From NCBI GenBank assembly GCA_910584325.1, contig CAJTZH010000098.1, positions 1 to 8,894 on the forward strand: a stretch of 8,894 bases of DNA, read 5' to 3'. The position numbers and the translations under genes were made by a program. The notes below the pieces were generated by a model that saw nothing but the letters and a program-made list of their open reading frames with translations, had not been told where the DNA came from and ran no database searches. This document shows, piece after piece, positions 1 through 6,428 of the stretch. The DNA is from an uncultured Lachnospiraceae bacterium (GTDB taxonomy: Bacteria; Bacillota; Clostridia; Lachnospirales; Lachnospiraceae). The stretch's first letter is position 1, and each line of letters starts with the position of its first letter.

Positions 1-13
1 AGTCAGCTTATTT

Positions 14-42
14 ATAATATCACTTCCATTTTAGGAAGTCAA
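14..42 (-). promoter_or_regulatory. Strong outward-facing promoter at the left edge
   Basis: On the minus strand TTGACT (37-42) and TATTAT (14-19) are exactly 17 nt apart. The DNA just upstream (43-100) has repeated A and T tracts resembling an UP element. Transcription would run out of the window, so the controlled gene is not visible. An alternative -10 (TATAAA) three bases further on would give a 20-nt spacer, the kind used by MerR-type activators. Confidence 0.7.
22..39. repeat. Perfect inverted repeat inside the edge promoter, candidate operator
   Basis: ACTTCC and GGAAGT flank a 6-nt centre and fill most of the spacer, with one arm overlapping the last bases of the -35 box. This position suits a repressor, or a MerR-type activator acting on promoter geometry. 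The regulator is not identifiable from this window. Confidence 0.5.
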
Positions 43-109
43 CATCTTTTTTGCAAAATTTTTCATTTTTTTTCAAAAAATTTAAAAATATATAATAATG
101 CCCAAAAAT

Positions 110-158
110 GCCGTCTTTCCACATCACTTCCCGTAAAAATTTGTACTCACATGACGGC
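110..158 (-). terminator. Weak hairpin after the 184-aa gene
   Basis: GCCGTC (153-158) and GACGGC (110-115) are a perfect 6-bp inverted repeat with a long loop of 37 nt. On the minus strand the second arm is followed by ATTTTTGGG. The long loop makes it a poor terminator, but nothing better is seen in 43-206, which is otherwise AT-rich with no gene. Confidence 0.28.
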
Positions 159-206
159 TGTGCGAACTGAACGATTACGGTCCTCCGTCAAAAAGACATT
201 GTTTCC

Positions 207-761
207 CTAATCCGTCTGAGAGGCTCCTATAATAACAAAGATTCCCGTCTTTTTATCATACGCTGACCAAAGTCCTGTCCCCCACCATTCTTTACCGTCG
301 TCAAAATAATCCGAAAAATCATCATTCCAACGATATACCTCCGTATCTTCTTTAAATGGAAACAATACATCATTAAACTTAATAAAATCTGATGTAATGT
401 AGGGCACACCGTAAGGTGGTTCCAAAAAAGCATACCAATAAGGTATCGGCTGCGGTATGCCAAAACAACGATTACCGGCAGGTCTGCTGTTGTAATAATC
501 ATCCTTTGAAAGCTGTAACAATTCCTCTATCGTGCAAAATGATGCCGACATTTTATCCTCTTCAACGTTCACTTTTAAATTGTAATGATTTCCAACTACA
601 GTTCTTTCATTTAAAATATTGAACGCCTCAATAACTGCTTTTTTATGTGTCTTTACACCTGCATATTCTTCTTCTGACAAAAGAATTACATAATCTAGAG
701 GAATTGCCTTATATGTATGATTTAATAATTCATATATTTTATGTTCTTTTAATTCTAACAT
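207..761 (-). CDS. Unrecognised 184-aa protein
   Basis: I do not recognise this protein. It is soluble, acidic and rich in aromatics, with no signal peptide or membrane segment. The N-terminal 60 residues look alpha/beta (YVILLSEEEY, then a helix AVIEAFNIL). The C-terminal half has the most distinctive residues: PIPYWYAFLEPPYGVPY at 106-121, DFIKFNDVLFP at 125-135, and WNDDFSDYFDDGKEWWGTGLW at 145-165 in outline, ending in a strand FVIIGASQTD. Such a compact Trp/Tyr/Asp-rich protein would suit an immunity or SMI1-like role, but no toxin is visible and this is only a guess. ATG at 759-761 follows GGAG at 773-776 with an 11-nt gap, rather long. Base composition looks more AT-rich than the genes to the right. 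Confidence 0.75.
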   Translation of the reverse strand: MLELKEHKIYELLNHTYKAIPLDYVILLSEEEYAGVKTHKKAVIEAFNILNERTVVGNHYNLKVNVEEDKMSASFCTIEELLQLSKDDYYNSRPAGNRCFGIPQPIPYWYAFLEPPYGVPYITSDFIKFNDVLFPFKEDTEVYRWNDDFSDYFDDGKEWWGTGLWSAYDKKTGIFVIIGASQTD

Positions 762-793
762 ACTTCACTTTTCTCCATAAAATCGCAATCTGA

Positions 794-940
794 TTACTTC
801 TCAACAGCCAAATTGCAGTTTATGTTTTCACTCTCTATAATTTCTCTGACCTTGATTATAAAATTCTTATCTCCCAGTTGCAATGCATACTTATAAACAA
901 TCCAATAAAATGACTGACCGCGGCAAGCGCAAAGAACCGC
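794..940 (-). pseudogene. Possible 3' remnant of a gene, start missing
   Basis: A 48-codon frame is open from a TGA at 941-943, inside the post-metG hairpin, to a TAA at 794-796. It has no ATG and no start with a ribosome binding site. The predicted peptide looks protein-like, with an aromatic stretch GQSFYWIVYKYAL and a charged helix KVREIIESENIN, ending in LAVEK. I do not recognise the family. It lies 33 nt upstream of the 184-aa gene in the same direction, so it may be the surviving end of a former operon partner cut off near the hairpin. A 48-codon open stretch arises by chance about one time in ten per frame, so this is a suggestion only. Confidence 0.35.
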
Positions 941-970
941 TCACGAATCGCTTCGTGCGGCGGCTCCTTT
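931..970 (-). terminator. Long hairpin after metG, probable terminator
   Basis: About 37 nt after the metG stop the minus strand can fold into a long stem: CACGAA/TTCGTG around a GCGA loop, then CCGC/GCGG across a small internal loop, then AAGGAG/TTCTT with G-T wobbles. The 3' side runs into TTCTTTGCG, a poor T tract, so termination may be inefficient. Its 5' arm resembles a segment of the metG T-box leader, so it could also be a dispersed hairpin repeat. Confidence 0.5.
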
Positions 971-1006
971 TGGCGTCTGTACCGATATCGTCAAAATTAC
1001 TTTCTG

Positions 1007-2635
1007 CTATAATATAGATTTCAATTTTTCACTCTCAATATCAATCACCTTTTTATCGAGTCTCAAAAACAGGATTTCCACCTGCGGAACGGAATATCCC
1101 GCCGCGACTGACGGTCTTTCCCATTTGTTATCAAGATCAAACCATTTACACACTTTTTCCGAGGAAAACGGTAAAAACGGCGACAGTAAAACCGCCAGAC
1201 CGGCGATAATCTGCACACATTGATATAGTGTATTTTCACAGGCGGTTTTGTCGGTAGTTCTTGTAATCCATGGCTGATTTGCATCAAAAAACTTATTCGC
1301 GCTTCTTACAAACTCAAATATTTCATCAAGTGCGTCCTTAAACACGCCGTTTTCAATCTGCCTGCCGACAGACGCAAATAAATTCTCTATTTGCTGGTTG
1401 ATTTGTGGATTTTCTGTTCCGCATGGTACTGTTCTGTCGTAATACTTCTCAATAAACGCTAACGTACGATTGACAAAATTACCATACGCTCCCAAGAGTT
1501 CCCCGTTGTGGCTATGAACATATTCTCTCCATGAAAAATCAGCGTCTTTCTTTTCGGGACCGTTTGCCAGAAAATAATAACGAATGGAATCCGCCTCGTA
1601 ATTTTTTAAAAGGTCTTTAACCCAAATCGCGTAATTCCTGCTGGTGGATATTTTTCTTCCTTCCAAAGTCATATACTCACTGGATACAATCGAATCCGGC
1701 AAATGCCATTCTCCTGCATTTGCCAGTAAAAGCGCGGGCAAAATAATCGTATGGAACGGAATATTGTCTTTTCCGTGCACATAATAGTGTTTTGCCTCTC
1801 TTCCCCACAGTTCATGAAAATTTGCGCCTCTTTTTTCTGCCGCCGTTTTGCTGGCAGACAAATACCCCAGCACATTTTCCGCCCATATATAAATCGTTTT
1901 CTTTTCATAACCGTCTTTTGGGACTTGTATTCCCCACTCCAAATCTCGGGTGAGGGCGCGGTCCCTTAAACCGTCGTCTATATATCTGTTTGTAAATGTA
2001 ATCGCGTTTTTTCTCCATTGCGGATGATTATCAACCAAAGCCTTTAATTCATCTTTCAGTTTCGTAATGGCAATATACAAATGTTTTGTATTTTTGAAGC
2101 TGACGGATTTTTTGCATATTGCGCAAATCGGCTCCGCTAACGCCTCCGGTTCAAGAACCGTACCGCAGACATCGCATTGGTCGCCTCTGGCGTCGTTTCC
2201 GCATTTCGGACATTTTCCCAATACAAAACGGTCAGCCAGAAATGTTTTGCAGCTTTCACAGTATGCCTGTGGAGCTTCCTTTTCATAAACATAAGGGCTT
2301 TCATATAATTTTTTATGAAATTCTTTTACAAACGCTATGTGCTCTTTTGCCGATGTTTTGGTATAAACGTCATAACTAAATCCCAGCTTGTTAAAACACT
2401 CCACAAATTCTTCGTGATAAAAATCACTGACTTCCCGCGGCGTCCGCTTCTCCTGCTTTGCCCGAATTACCACAGGTGTTCCGTGACAGTCGCTTCCCGA
2501 TACAAAAAACACGTTATCTCCAACCGCTCTATGGTATCTCGCCAGTACGTCTCCCGGCAGCAAGCCCGCAATGTGCCCGATGTGCAGTGAACCGTTCGCG
2601 TACGGCCACGCACCGCCAATTAAAATATTTCTCAT
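1007..2635 (-). CDS. metG: Methionyl-tRNA synthetase, MetRS2-like short form
   Basis: This 542-aa class I enzyme charges tRNA-Met with methionine in the cytosol. The ATP-binding HIGH motif is at 18-21 (SLHIGHIAG) and the KMSKS loop appears as KISTS at 328-332. Between them the zinc-binding insert has four CxxC pairs (C126/C129, C142/C145, C154/C157, C171/C174), the two-knuckle arrangement. GSDCHGTP (47-54) and WPYANGSLHIGH are close to the archaeal and E. coli lineage, unlike the Bacillus type (YYPSGNLHIGH, GTDEHG). A helical anticodon-binding domain follows; the C-terminal EMAP/Trbp111-like tRNA-binding domain of about 100 aa is absent. GAGGT at 2643-2647 is seven nt upstream of the ATG. Transcription is controlled by the T-box upstream. 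Identity is very sure; the lineage call comes from motifs read by eye. Confidence 0.97.
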   Translation of the reverse strand: MRNILIGGAWPYANGSLHIGHIAGLLPGDVLARYHRAVGDNVFFVSGSDCHGTPVVIRAKQEKRTPREVSDFYHEEFVECFNKLGFSYDVYTKTSAKEHIAFVKEFHKKLYESPYVYEKEAPQAYCESCKTFLADRFVLGKCPKCGNDARGDQCDVCGTVLEPEALAEPICAICKKSVSFKNTKHLYIAITKLKDELKALVDNHPQWRKNAITFTNRYIDDGLRDRALTRDLEWGIQVPKDGYEKKTIYIWAENVLGYLSASKTAAEKRGANFHELWGREAKHYYVHGKDNIPFHTIILPALLLANAGEWHLPDSIVSSEYMTLEGRKISTSRNYAIWVKDLLKNYEADSIRYYFLANGPEKKDADFSWREYVHSHNGELLGAYGNFVNRTLAFIEKYYDRTVPCGTENPQINQQIENLFASVGRQIENGVFKDALDEIFEFVRSANKFFDANQPWITRTTDKTACENTLYQCVQIIAGLAVLLSPFLPFSSEKVCKWFDLDNKWERPSVAAGYSVPQVEILFLRLDKKVIDIESEKLKSIL

Positions 2636-2718
2636 AGTTCATACCTCATTTCCAAATTTTATTGTGATAACTTACTCTGTTTAACCATAATTCCCATGGT
2701 CATTTCTTTTTGTGCAAT

Positions 2719-2764
2719 AAAAAAGCCCTCCTCTCTGAAAAATTTCTTTTTCAGGGACGAGAGC
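2719..2764 (-). terminator. Intrinsic terminator of the metG T-box
   Basis: On the minus strand a stem of about 16 bp has CTGAAAAA pairing with TTTTTCAG around a GAAA loop, extended by GCTCTC-type pairs with two mismatches, and is followed by six T. Its 5' arm includes the TCCCT that pairs with AGGG in the alternative antiterminator. Confidence 0.92.
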
Positions 2765-3015
2765 AGATGCTTCGTGTTACCACCCTAAATTCACCTATAC
2801 CTCACGATACAAGCCTTATCAACTACGGACCAGATAAAAAATAATTCGTCGATAGTCTATCACTGTAACGGGTGAACCCGTCGCAGCCTTGGCATCATCG
2901 CTTCGGTGCGCGGCTCCGAGACCATTTTCGGCAGTTCCTTCTGTATCCGTTCTCACCAATCCGGACTCTCTGTATCATATCTAACTACGTACTCTTCTCT
3001 TCACAGCCTTTATAA
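2719..3015 (-). promoter_or_regulatory. T-box riboswitch (tRNA-Met responsive) in the metG leader
   Basis: The conserved T-box sequence AGGGTGGTAACACG sits at the 5' end of the antiterminator (2773-2786), and its TGGT can pair with the ACCA end of an uncharged tRNA with discriminator A, as tRNA-Met has. Stem I is recognisable: GGCT (3005-3008) pairs with AGCC (2912-2915), then a kink-turn GTGA, an AGAGA/TCTC helix, and an AGTA S-turn. Opposite the S-turn is the specifier ATG at 2923-2925, followed by a purine and the TCTC strand, the same layout as the glyQ T-box. The distal segment AGAGAGTCCGGATTGGTGAG is also typical. The 3' end can form either the antiterminator, using TCCCT, or the terminator. 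Low charged tRNA-Met would therefore switch on metG. Confidence 0.95.
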
Positions 3016-3021
3016 TATTAC

Positions 3022-3050
3022 ATTGTATGGCTAATCTTCTGGTTTGTCAA
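3022..3050 (-). promoter_or_regulatory. Sigma-A promoter of the metG T-box transcript
   Basis: A consensus TTGACA (3045-3050) and TACAAT (3022-3027) are separated by 17 nt on the minus strand. The predicted start near 3015 lies just before the base of T-box stem I, as expected for a T-box leader. Confidence 0.88.
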
Positions 3051-3093
3051 TATATTTACACAAACCGTTGATTAACGCACTGTCTCATAAAAC

Positions 3094-3109
3094 GAATAAT
3101 CTATTATTC
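3094..3109 (-). terminator. Weak hairpin downstream of the EAL gene
   Basis: GAATAAT and ATTATTC form a perfect but AT-only stem, followed on the minus strand by GTTTT. It lies about 90 nt after the EAL stop. With no G-C-rich stem it would be a weak terminator at best, and no better candidate is seen on the minus strand in this gap. Confidence 0.25.
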
Positions 3110-3199
3110 CAATAGCTCCTTTGAAATACCATGATAAGTTCCTGCTCCGGCAGATAGTATTTTTTTATGCGTATTTCCTCAACAAGTTGTCTTACAAAT

Positions 3200-4483
3200 T
3201 TACCTCAATAAAGCAGTCACGCCATACTTTTCTACAAACTCCTGTGCCGGAACCGGACGGCTGTAGTAAAATCCCTGTACCGTATCGCAGCCGTAAGAAG
3301 CAACCAATTCAAGCTGTTCCTTATTCTCTATTCCCTCAAATACAATCTTGTAATGAACATCGTTTAACATAGTAATCAACGATTTGATAACGGCGCGCCC
3401 CTTATCGGTATTTAATGATTCTCTTGCAAATACGCCGTCAAGCTTGATGATATCTGCCGGAATATTAGCAATCTGGTTTAAGTTTGAATAGCCCGCCCCA
3501 AAATCATCAACGCTAATCTGAAATCCTTCTGCCCGAAGACAGCTTATGGTCTTAACAATACAGGAAAGGTCGTTGACAAAGGTAGATTCCACCAATTCGA
3601 ACTCAATCAAGCCGGGGTCAATCTGATACTGCTTTTGCAGCTTAAAAATATTTTCCGCAAATTCAAGACTGGTAAATTCCTGCTTGGAAACATTGACGGA
3701 TATGGCATATACCTTTTTCCCGGCGTTAAGACACTTCCGCTGGAAGGCAAATACCTTCTCAATCATAATCTTATCCAGACGGTCAATCAGACCAATCCGC
3801 TCAAGCACCGGAACGAAACGACCGGGCATAATAATGCCGCCCTGCCCGTCACGCATTCTTACAAGCGCCTCTCCGCCTACAACACTATTTTTTGAAATAG
3901 ATACCTTCGGCTGTATGTACAGTTCAATGCCTCCGTTTGCAGACGAACGGATAAACATATTGGACATATGCATGTTTTCATAATGAGCTTTACAGTTGTT
4001 ATCGGTAAACACCTGACAATTCGTATGAAATGTACCCTTAATCGCTTTTTTGGCAAGATTCGCCCTATCAGTCGCCATTCGGACGTCGATATTCCTGTCT
4101 TCATAAAAATAGATTCCGACATACACATGATTATAAACCAACGGGTAGCGTGTAGAAAGCATATATTCAAATTCATGGCTTTTCTGTGTCAGATAGGATA
4201 TCAGTTCCTCCTTGGACATTCCTGTCATGTCATAGACACCCCGGAACTGGTCAAATCCCATGCCGTATGCAACCAGACAGAGGGGTTCGTTAATAAAGAA
4301 AAAAGAAGCAATGTCCTCCATTACTTTATCGCCTTCCTGCATACTGTAAAAATCATTAATATATTTAAAATTACTGATATCCAGAGCAATAAAAGCCAGC
4401 GTCTTCTCATTGTCTTCGACCAGAGAAACGGCTTTACTGATAAATTGATTATTTCCGGACTGGATCGTATAAAAATTATTCAT
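3200..4483 (-). CDS. c-di-GMP phosphodiesterase with degenerate GGDEF and intact EAL domain
   Basis: This 427-aa protein has no signal peptide or membrane segment, so it is probably cytosolic. Residues 1-165 form a degenerate GGDEF-like domain: the active-site loop reads YGMGFDQF where RxGGDEF is expected, so cyclase activity is unlikely. Residues 180-420 are an EAL domain keeping the residues needed for catalysis: E205-A-L, N264 (VNVS), E296 (ELVE), D326-D327 (DDFGAGYS), K347, E384 (EGIE) and Q403. It should hydrolyse c-di-GMP to pGpG and so affect motility, adhesion or biofilm; the GGDEF remnant may sense GTP, as in some GGDEF-EAL proteins (inference). The frame could begin at an upstream TTG (4493-4495), but the ATG at 4481-4483 is preferred because GGAGG lies five nt before it and overlaps the TTG. 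It has its own promoter. Confidence 0.9.
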   Translation of the reverse strand: MNNFYTIQSGNNQFISKAVSLVEDNEKTLAFIALDISNFKYINDFYSMQEGDKVMEDIASFFFINEPLCLVAYGMGFDQFRGVYDMTGMSKEELISYLTQKSHEFEYMLSTRYPLVYNHVYVGIYFYEDRNIDVRMATDRANLAKKAIKGTFHTNCQVFTDNNCKAHYENMHMSNMFIRSSANGGIELYIQPKVSISKNSVVGGEALVRMRDGQGGIIMPGRFVPVLERIGLIDRLDKIMIEKVFAFQRKCLNAGKKVYAISVNVSKQEFTSLEFAENIFKLQKQYQIDPGLIEFELVESTFVNDLSCIVKTISCLRAEGFQISVDDFGAGYSNLNQIANIPADIIKLDGVFARESLNTDKGRAVIKSLITMLNDVHYKIVFEGIENKEQLELVASYGCDTVQGFYYSRPVPAQEFVEKYGVTALLR

Positions 4484-4488
4484 AGGCA

Positions 4489-4493
4489 CCTCC
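4489..4493 (-). promoter_or_regulatory. Ribosome binding site fixing the ATG start of the EAL protein
   Basis: GGAGG followed by five bases and then ATG (4481-4483) is an ideal Shine-Dalgarno arrangement. It overlaps the alternative upstream TTG start, which has no comparable site, so the shorter protein is the better call. Confidence 0.8.
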
Positions 4494-4497
4494 AATA

Positions 4498-4526
4498 GTA
4501 TAAGGAGTATCCATTCGTTCTTATAC
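4498..4526 (-). repeat. 7-bp inverted repeat at the start of the EAL transcript
   Basis: GTATAAG and CTTATAC form a perfect inverted repeat with a 15-nt centre, lying between the -10 box and the ribosome binding site. It could be an operator at the transcription start or a 5' UTR hairpin next to the GGAGG. The sequence alone does not say which. Confidence 0.45.
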
Positions 4527-4530
4527 TTTC

Positions 4531-4559
4531 ATTTTACTATTCTATTGCAATTAACTCAA
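4531..4559 (-). promoter_or_regulatory. Sigma-A-type promoter of the EAL gene
   Basis: On the minus strand TTGAGT (4554-4559) and TAAAAT (4531-4536) are separated by exactly 17 nt. The expected start is near 4524, about 40 nt before the ATG. This would let the phosphodiesterase be expressed independently of the upstream operon. Confidence 0.65.
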
Positions 4560-4652
4560 CTCTTTTTTCGCACATTTCTACACAAAATCATTCTTTTGCC
4601 AAATTAAGCAATGGCAGCAGAACGTCAATTTTCATTGATTGAATGCTTCTCT

Positions 4653-5114
4653 TTACATACCGTTATTCCCATGTATATACATCCGTAATTCTTCTGTCGC
4701 GCCTTCTCCTAAAACCATGCACAGAAAATCCCATCCGTACCGCTCATAGAAAGAATCATGGTCCGTTACGAGATACAGCGTGTCAATCCCGTATTCTTTC
4801 ATATCCTCACAGACAAACCGCAGTAACCTTCCCGCGATTCCCCGACAGCGGTATTCTTCTTCCACATACACGGCGCAGACATTCGGTGCCAAATCCGGGC
4901 GGTTGTGAAAGTCATTTTCAATCACACCCAGTCCTCCGGCTATCTTGTCCGAATCCATGGCAAGATACCATTGCGGAACCGCGCCGTTTCCGCTAAGACA
5001 GTCTTCCATACTGTCCAGATATGCATTCAGCGGAATATTCCATTTCAAATGAAACCATTCCGCCGCCTGTTTTACTAAATTACTATGTTCTCTCAACTTT
5101 ATGCATTGAATCAT
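4653..5114 (-). CDS. GNAT-family N-acetyltransferase
   Basis: This 153-aa protein is a single GNAT domain. The acetyl-CoA pyrophosphate-binding loop is R89-C-R-G-I-A94 within VEEEYRCRGIAGRLL, preceded by beta strand NVCAVYV. The C-terminal SFYERYGWDF (121-130) is the usual motif B tyrosine region. The acceptor is unknown; members of this size acetylate small amines, antibiotics or protein N-termini. The start is ATG at 5112-5114 with GGAGG at 5122-5126, seven nt upstream. It is the last gene of the tightly spaced run: 169 nt separate it from the EAL gene, which has its own promoter, and I see no strong terminator between them. Confidence 0.88.
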   Translation of the reverse strand: MIQCIKLREHSNLVKQAAEWFHLKWNIPLNAYLDSMEDCLSGNGAVPQWYLAMDSDKIAGGLGVIENDFHNRPDLAPNVCAVYVEEEYRCRGIAGRLLRFVCEDMKEYGIDTLYLVTDHDSFYERYGWDFLCMVLGEGATEELRMYIHGNNGM

Positions 5115-5130
5115 CTCGCTTCCTCCACGG

Positions 5131-5784
5131 CTAAACGGTTACAATGATATCCCAAAGTCCGTCCAAATCTTTTACAATAAAATCCGCGCCGTACTGTGTA
5201 AATTCCTCACGGCTCCCGTACCCCCACAAAACGGCAGCGCAGGCAACGCCGCATTCCTTCGCGCCGCAGATGTCATGCAATCTGTCGCCGATCATCAGCA
5301 CTTTGGATTGTTCTTCGATGTCACAGCGGCAAAACGCGTCCCTTATGACGTCTGCTTTTGTTTCATAGCCTGCGTCAAGACGGCTGCCGCACATACAATG
5401 AAAATACTTTGCCAAGTCAAAATGCTCCATAATCTGTACTGCGTAATGCTCCGGTTTGGACGTCGCAAGCACATGTTTAAAGCCGTTTTTTGCGCACTTA
5501 TCCAAAAGCTCCGGTATGCCCGGATAAACCTTGTTTTCAAAGATACCTTTTTCTCCGAAGTATTCTCTGTAATACGTCACGCCAAGATGCGCCGTTTCCT
5601 CGTCAAAACCATAGTATTTTTTAAAAGATTCCAGAAGCGGCGGTCCGATAAACGGATACAGCACGCTTCTGTCCGCAATCTCAATATTAAACTTTTTTAA
5701 CGCGTACATGACGGAATTCGTAATACCGATTCCCGGGTCCGTCAGCGTACCGTCCAAGTCCCAAAACAAATATGATACATCCAC
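5131..5784 (-). CDS. HAD-superfamily phosphatase (phosphoglycolate phosphatase / 5'-nucleotidase type)
   Basis: This 217-aa protein carries all four HAD motifs: FWDLDGTLTD at 7-16 (nucleophile D9, acid/base D11), ATSKP at 107-111, a Lys at 143, and MIGDRLHD at 164-171 (D167, D171). The helical cap between motifs I and II makes it subfamily IA, as in Gph/PGP and related pyrimidine 5'-nucleotidases; it would remove phosphate from a small metabolite in the cytosol. Sequence does not separate phosphoglycolate from a nucleoside monophosphate as substrate. The start is GTG at 5782-5784, overlapping the stop of the DUF308 gene by one base; no in-frame ATG lies nearby, and GGGAG at 5795-5799 is about 10 nt upstream. 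The next gene starts 16 nt after the stop. Confidence 0.9.
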   Translation of the reverse strand: MDVSYLFWDLDGTLTDPGIGITNSVMYALKKFNIEIADRSVLYPFIGPPLLESFKKYYGFDEETAHLGVTYYREYFGEKGIFENKVYPGIPELLDKCAKNGFKHVLATSKPEHYAVQIMEHFDLAKYFHCMCGSRLDAGYETKADVIRDAFCRCDIEEQSKVLMIGDRLHDICGAKECGVACAAVLWGYGSREEFTQYGADFIVKDLDGLWDIIVTV

Positions 5785-6410
5785 TACTCATTTTCTCCCA
5801 TATCAGACGATGAAGCAGAAAACGATTCGTCAATCTCTCTTGCTTCCACAGTAATCTCTTCGTCTTTGTTAACCTTATATAAATTCTTCGCAATCCAGAA
5901 CGTCGTAATCAGGTCCGTCACTCCGCTGAAAACCAGTCCCAGTCCAATCAGCATAATCAACGTTGTCAACGCGGAAAACGGATTGAATACCAGAACAATG
6001 CCAAAGAAAATATTCAAAACCGCAAACGCAAGCACTGCCGTCGAGCCCTGATACTGCATTTTCCGAAGTCCGATAGCGTTCTGGAGCTTTGTGATGCCGC
6101 TCACCAAAACGACAATGCCAAGCAAAACAGGAATAATCGATACTACGCTGTTCACTCTGGCAAAAACAAAAATACTGGCAAGCACCAGAACCGTTCCGAT
6201 GACCAGTTCATTTCCGACAAAACTGTAAGCTGCCTCCTTAACAATAAAACGGTAAAGAAAGCTTAATCCCACAATCAGAATTACGGTTGCGAACGCGTAT
6301 CCGATTGTTGTTGCTGTAGGCGCTGGAAAAAAAGTCAGTATCAGTCCTACAATAATATACATAGTTGATGTAATCACCGCATTCCTCTTCATTTCTTTCA
6401 AAATTTCCAT
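5784..6410 (-). CDS. DUF308/HdeD-like six-helix membrane protein
   Basis: This 208-aa protein has about six hydrophobic segments, near residues 11-29, 34-54, 68-84, 88-107, 124-142 and 146-171. The pattern of paired helices is that of the DUF308 (HdeD) family. The tail from residue 175 is acidic and polar (KDEEITVEAREIDESFSASSSDMGENE in outline) and probably lies in the cytoplasm. HdeD is linked to acid stress in E. coli, but most Firmicute members have no known function, so none is claimed here. GGAGG at 6419-6423, eight nt before the ATG, is a strong start signal. The stop TAG shares one base with the GTG start of the HAD gene (TAGTG), which suggests coupled translation. Confidence 0.85.
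   Translation of the reverse strand: MEILKEMKRNAVITSTMYIIVGLILTFFPAPTATTIGYAFATVILIVGLSFLYRFIVKEAAYSFVGNELVIGTVLVLASIFVFARVNSVVSIIPVLLGIVVLVSGITKLQNAIGLRKMQYQGSTAVLAFAVLNIFFGIVLVFNPFSALTTLIMLIGLGLVFSGVTDLITTFWIAKNLYKVNKDEEITVEAREIDESFSASSSDMGENE
5795..5799 (-). promoter_or_regulatory. Ribosome binding site deciding the GTG start of the HAD phosphatase
   Basis: GGGAG lies inside the last codons of the DUF308 gene, about 10 nt before the GTG at 5782-5784. Because the GTG overlaps the TAG stop (TAGTG), ribosomes ending on DUF308 can restart here. Confidence 0.6.
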
Positions 6411-6428
6411 TGTCCTATCCTCCGTTTC

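Noticed and set aside
2893..2898. Second ATGATG in the T-box leader as an alternative specifier
   Set aside because: It lies 3' of the stem I closing helix, whereas the ATG at 2923-2925 is opposite the S-turn and next to the TCTC strand as required.
3085..3204. 39-codon minus-strand open frame after the EAL gene, ending FQRSYWNNRLFVL
   Set aside because: It looks mildly protein-like but has no start or ribosome binding site at its beginning, overlaps the EAL stop, and a stretch this length is common by chance.
3968..4498. 176-codon open frame on the plus strand
   Set aside because: It is antisense to the well-supported EAL gene, has no convincing domain and has biased shadow-frame composition.
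4560..4652. Terminator between the GNAT and EAL genes
   Set aside because: Only a 5-bp AT-rich stem (TCAAT-GAAA-ATTGA) without a following T tract was found, so read-through remains possible.
5275..5700. 141-codon open frame on the plus strand
   Set aside because: It lies wholly antisense to the HAD phosphatase with its intact catalytic motifs.
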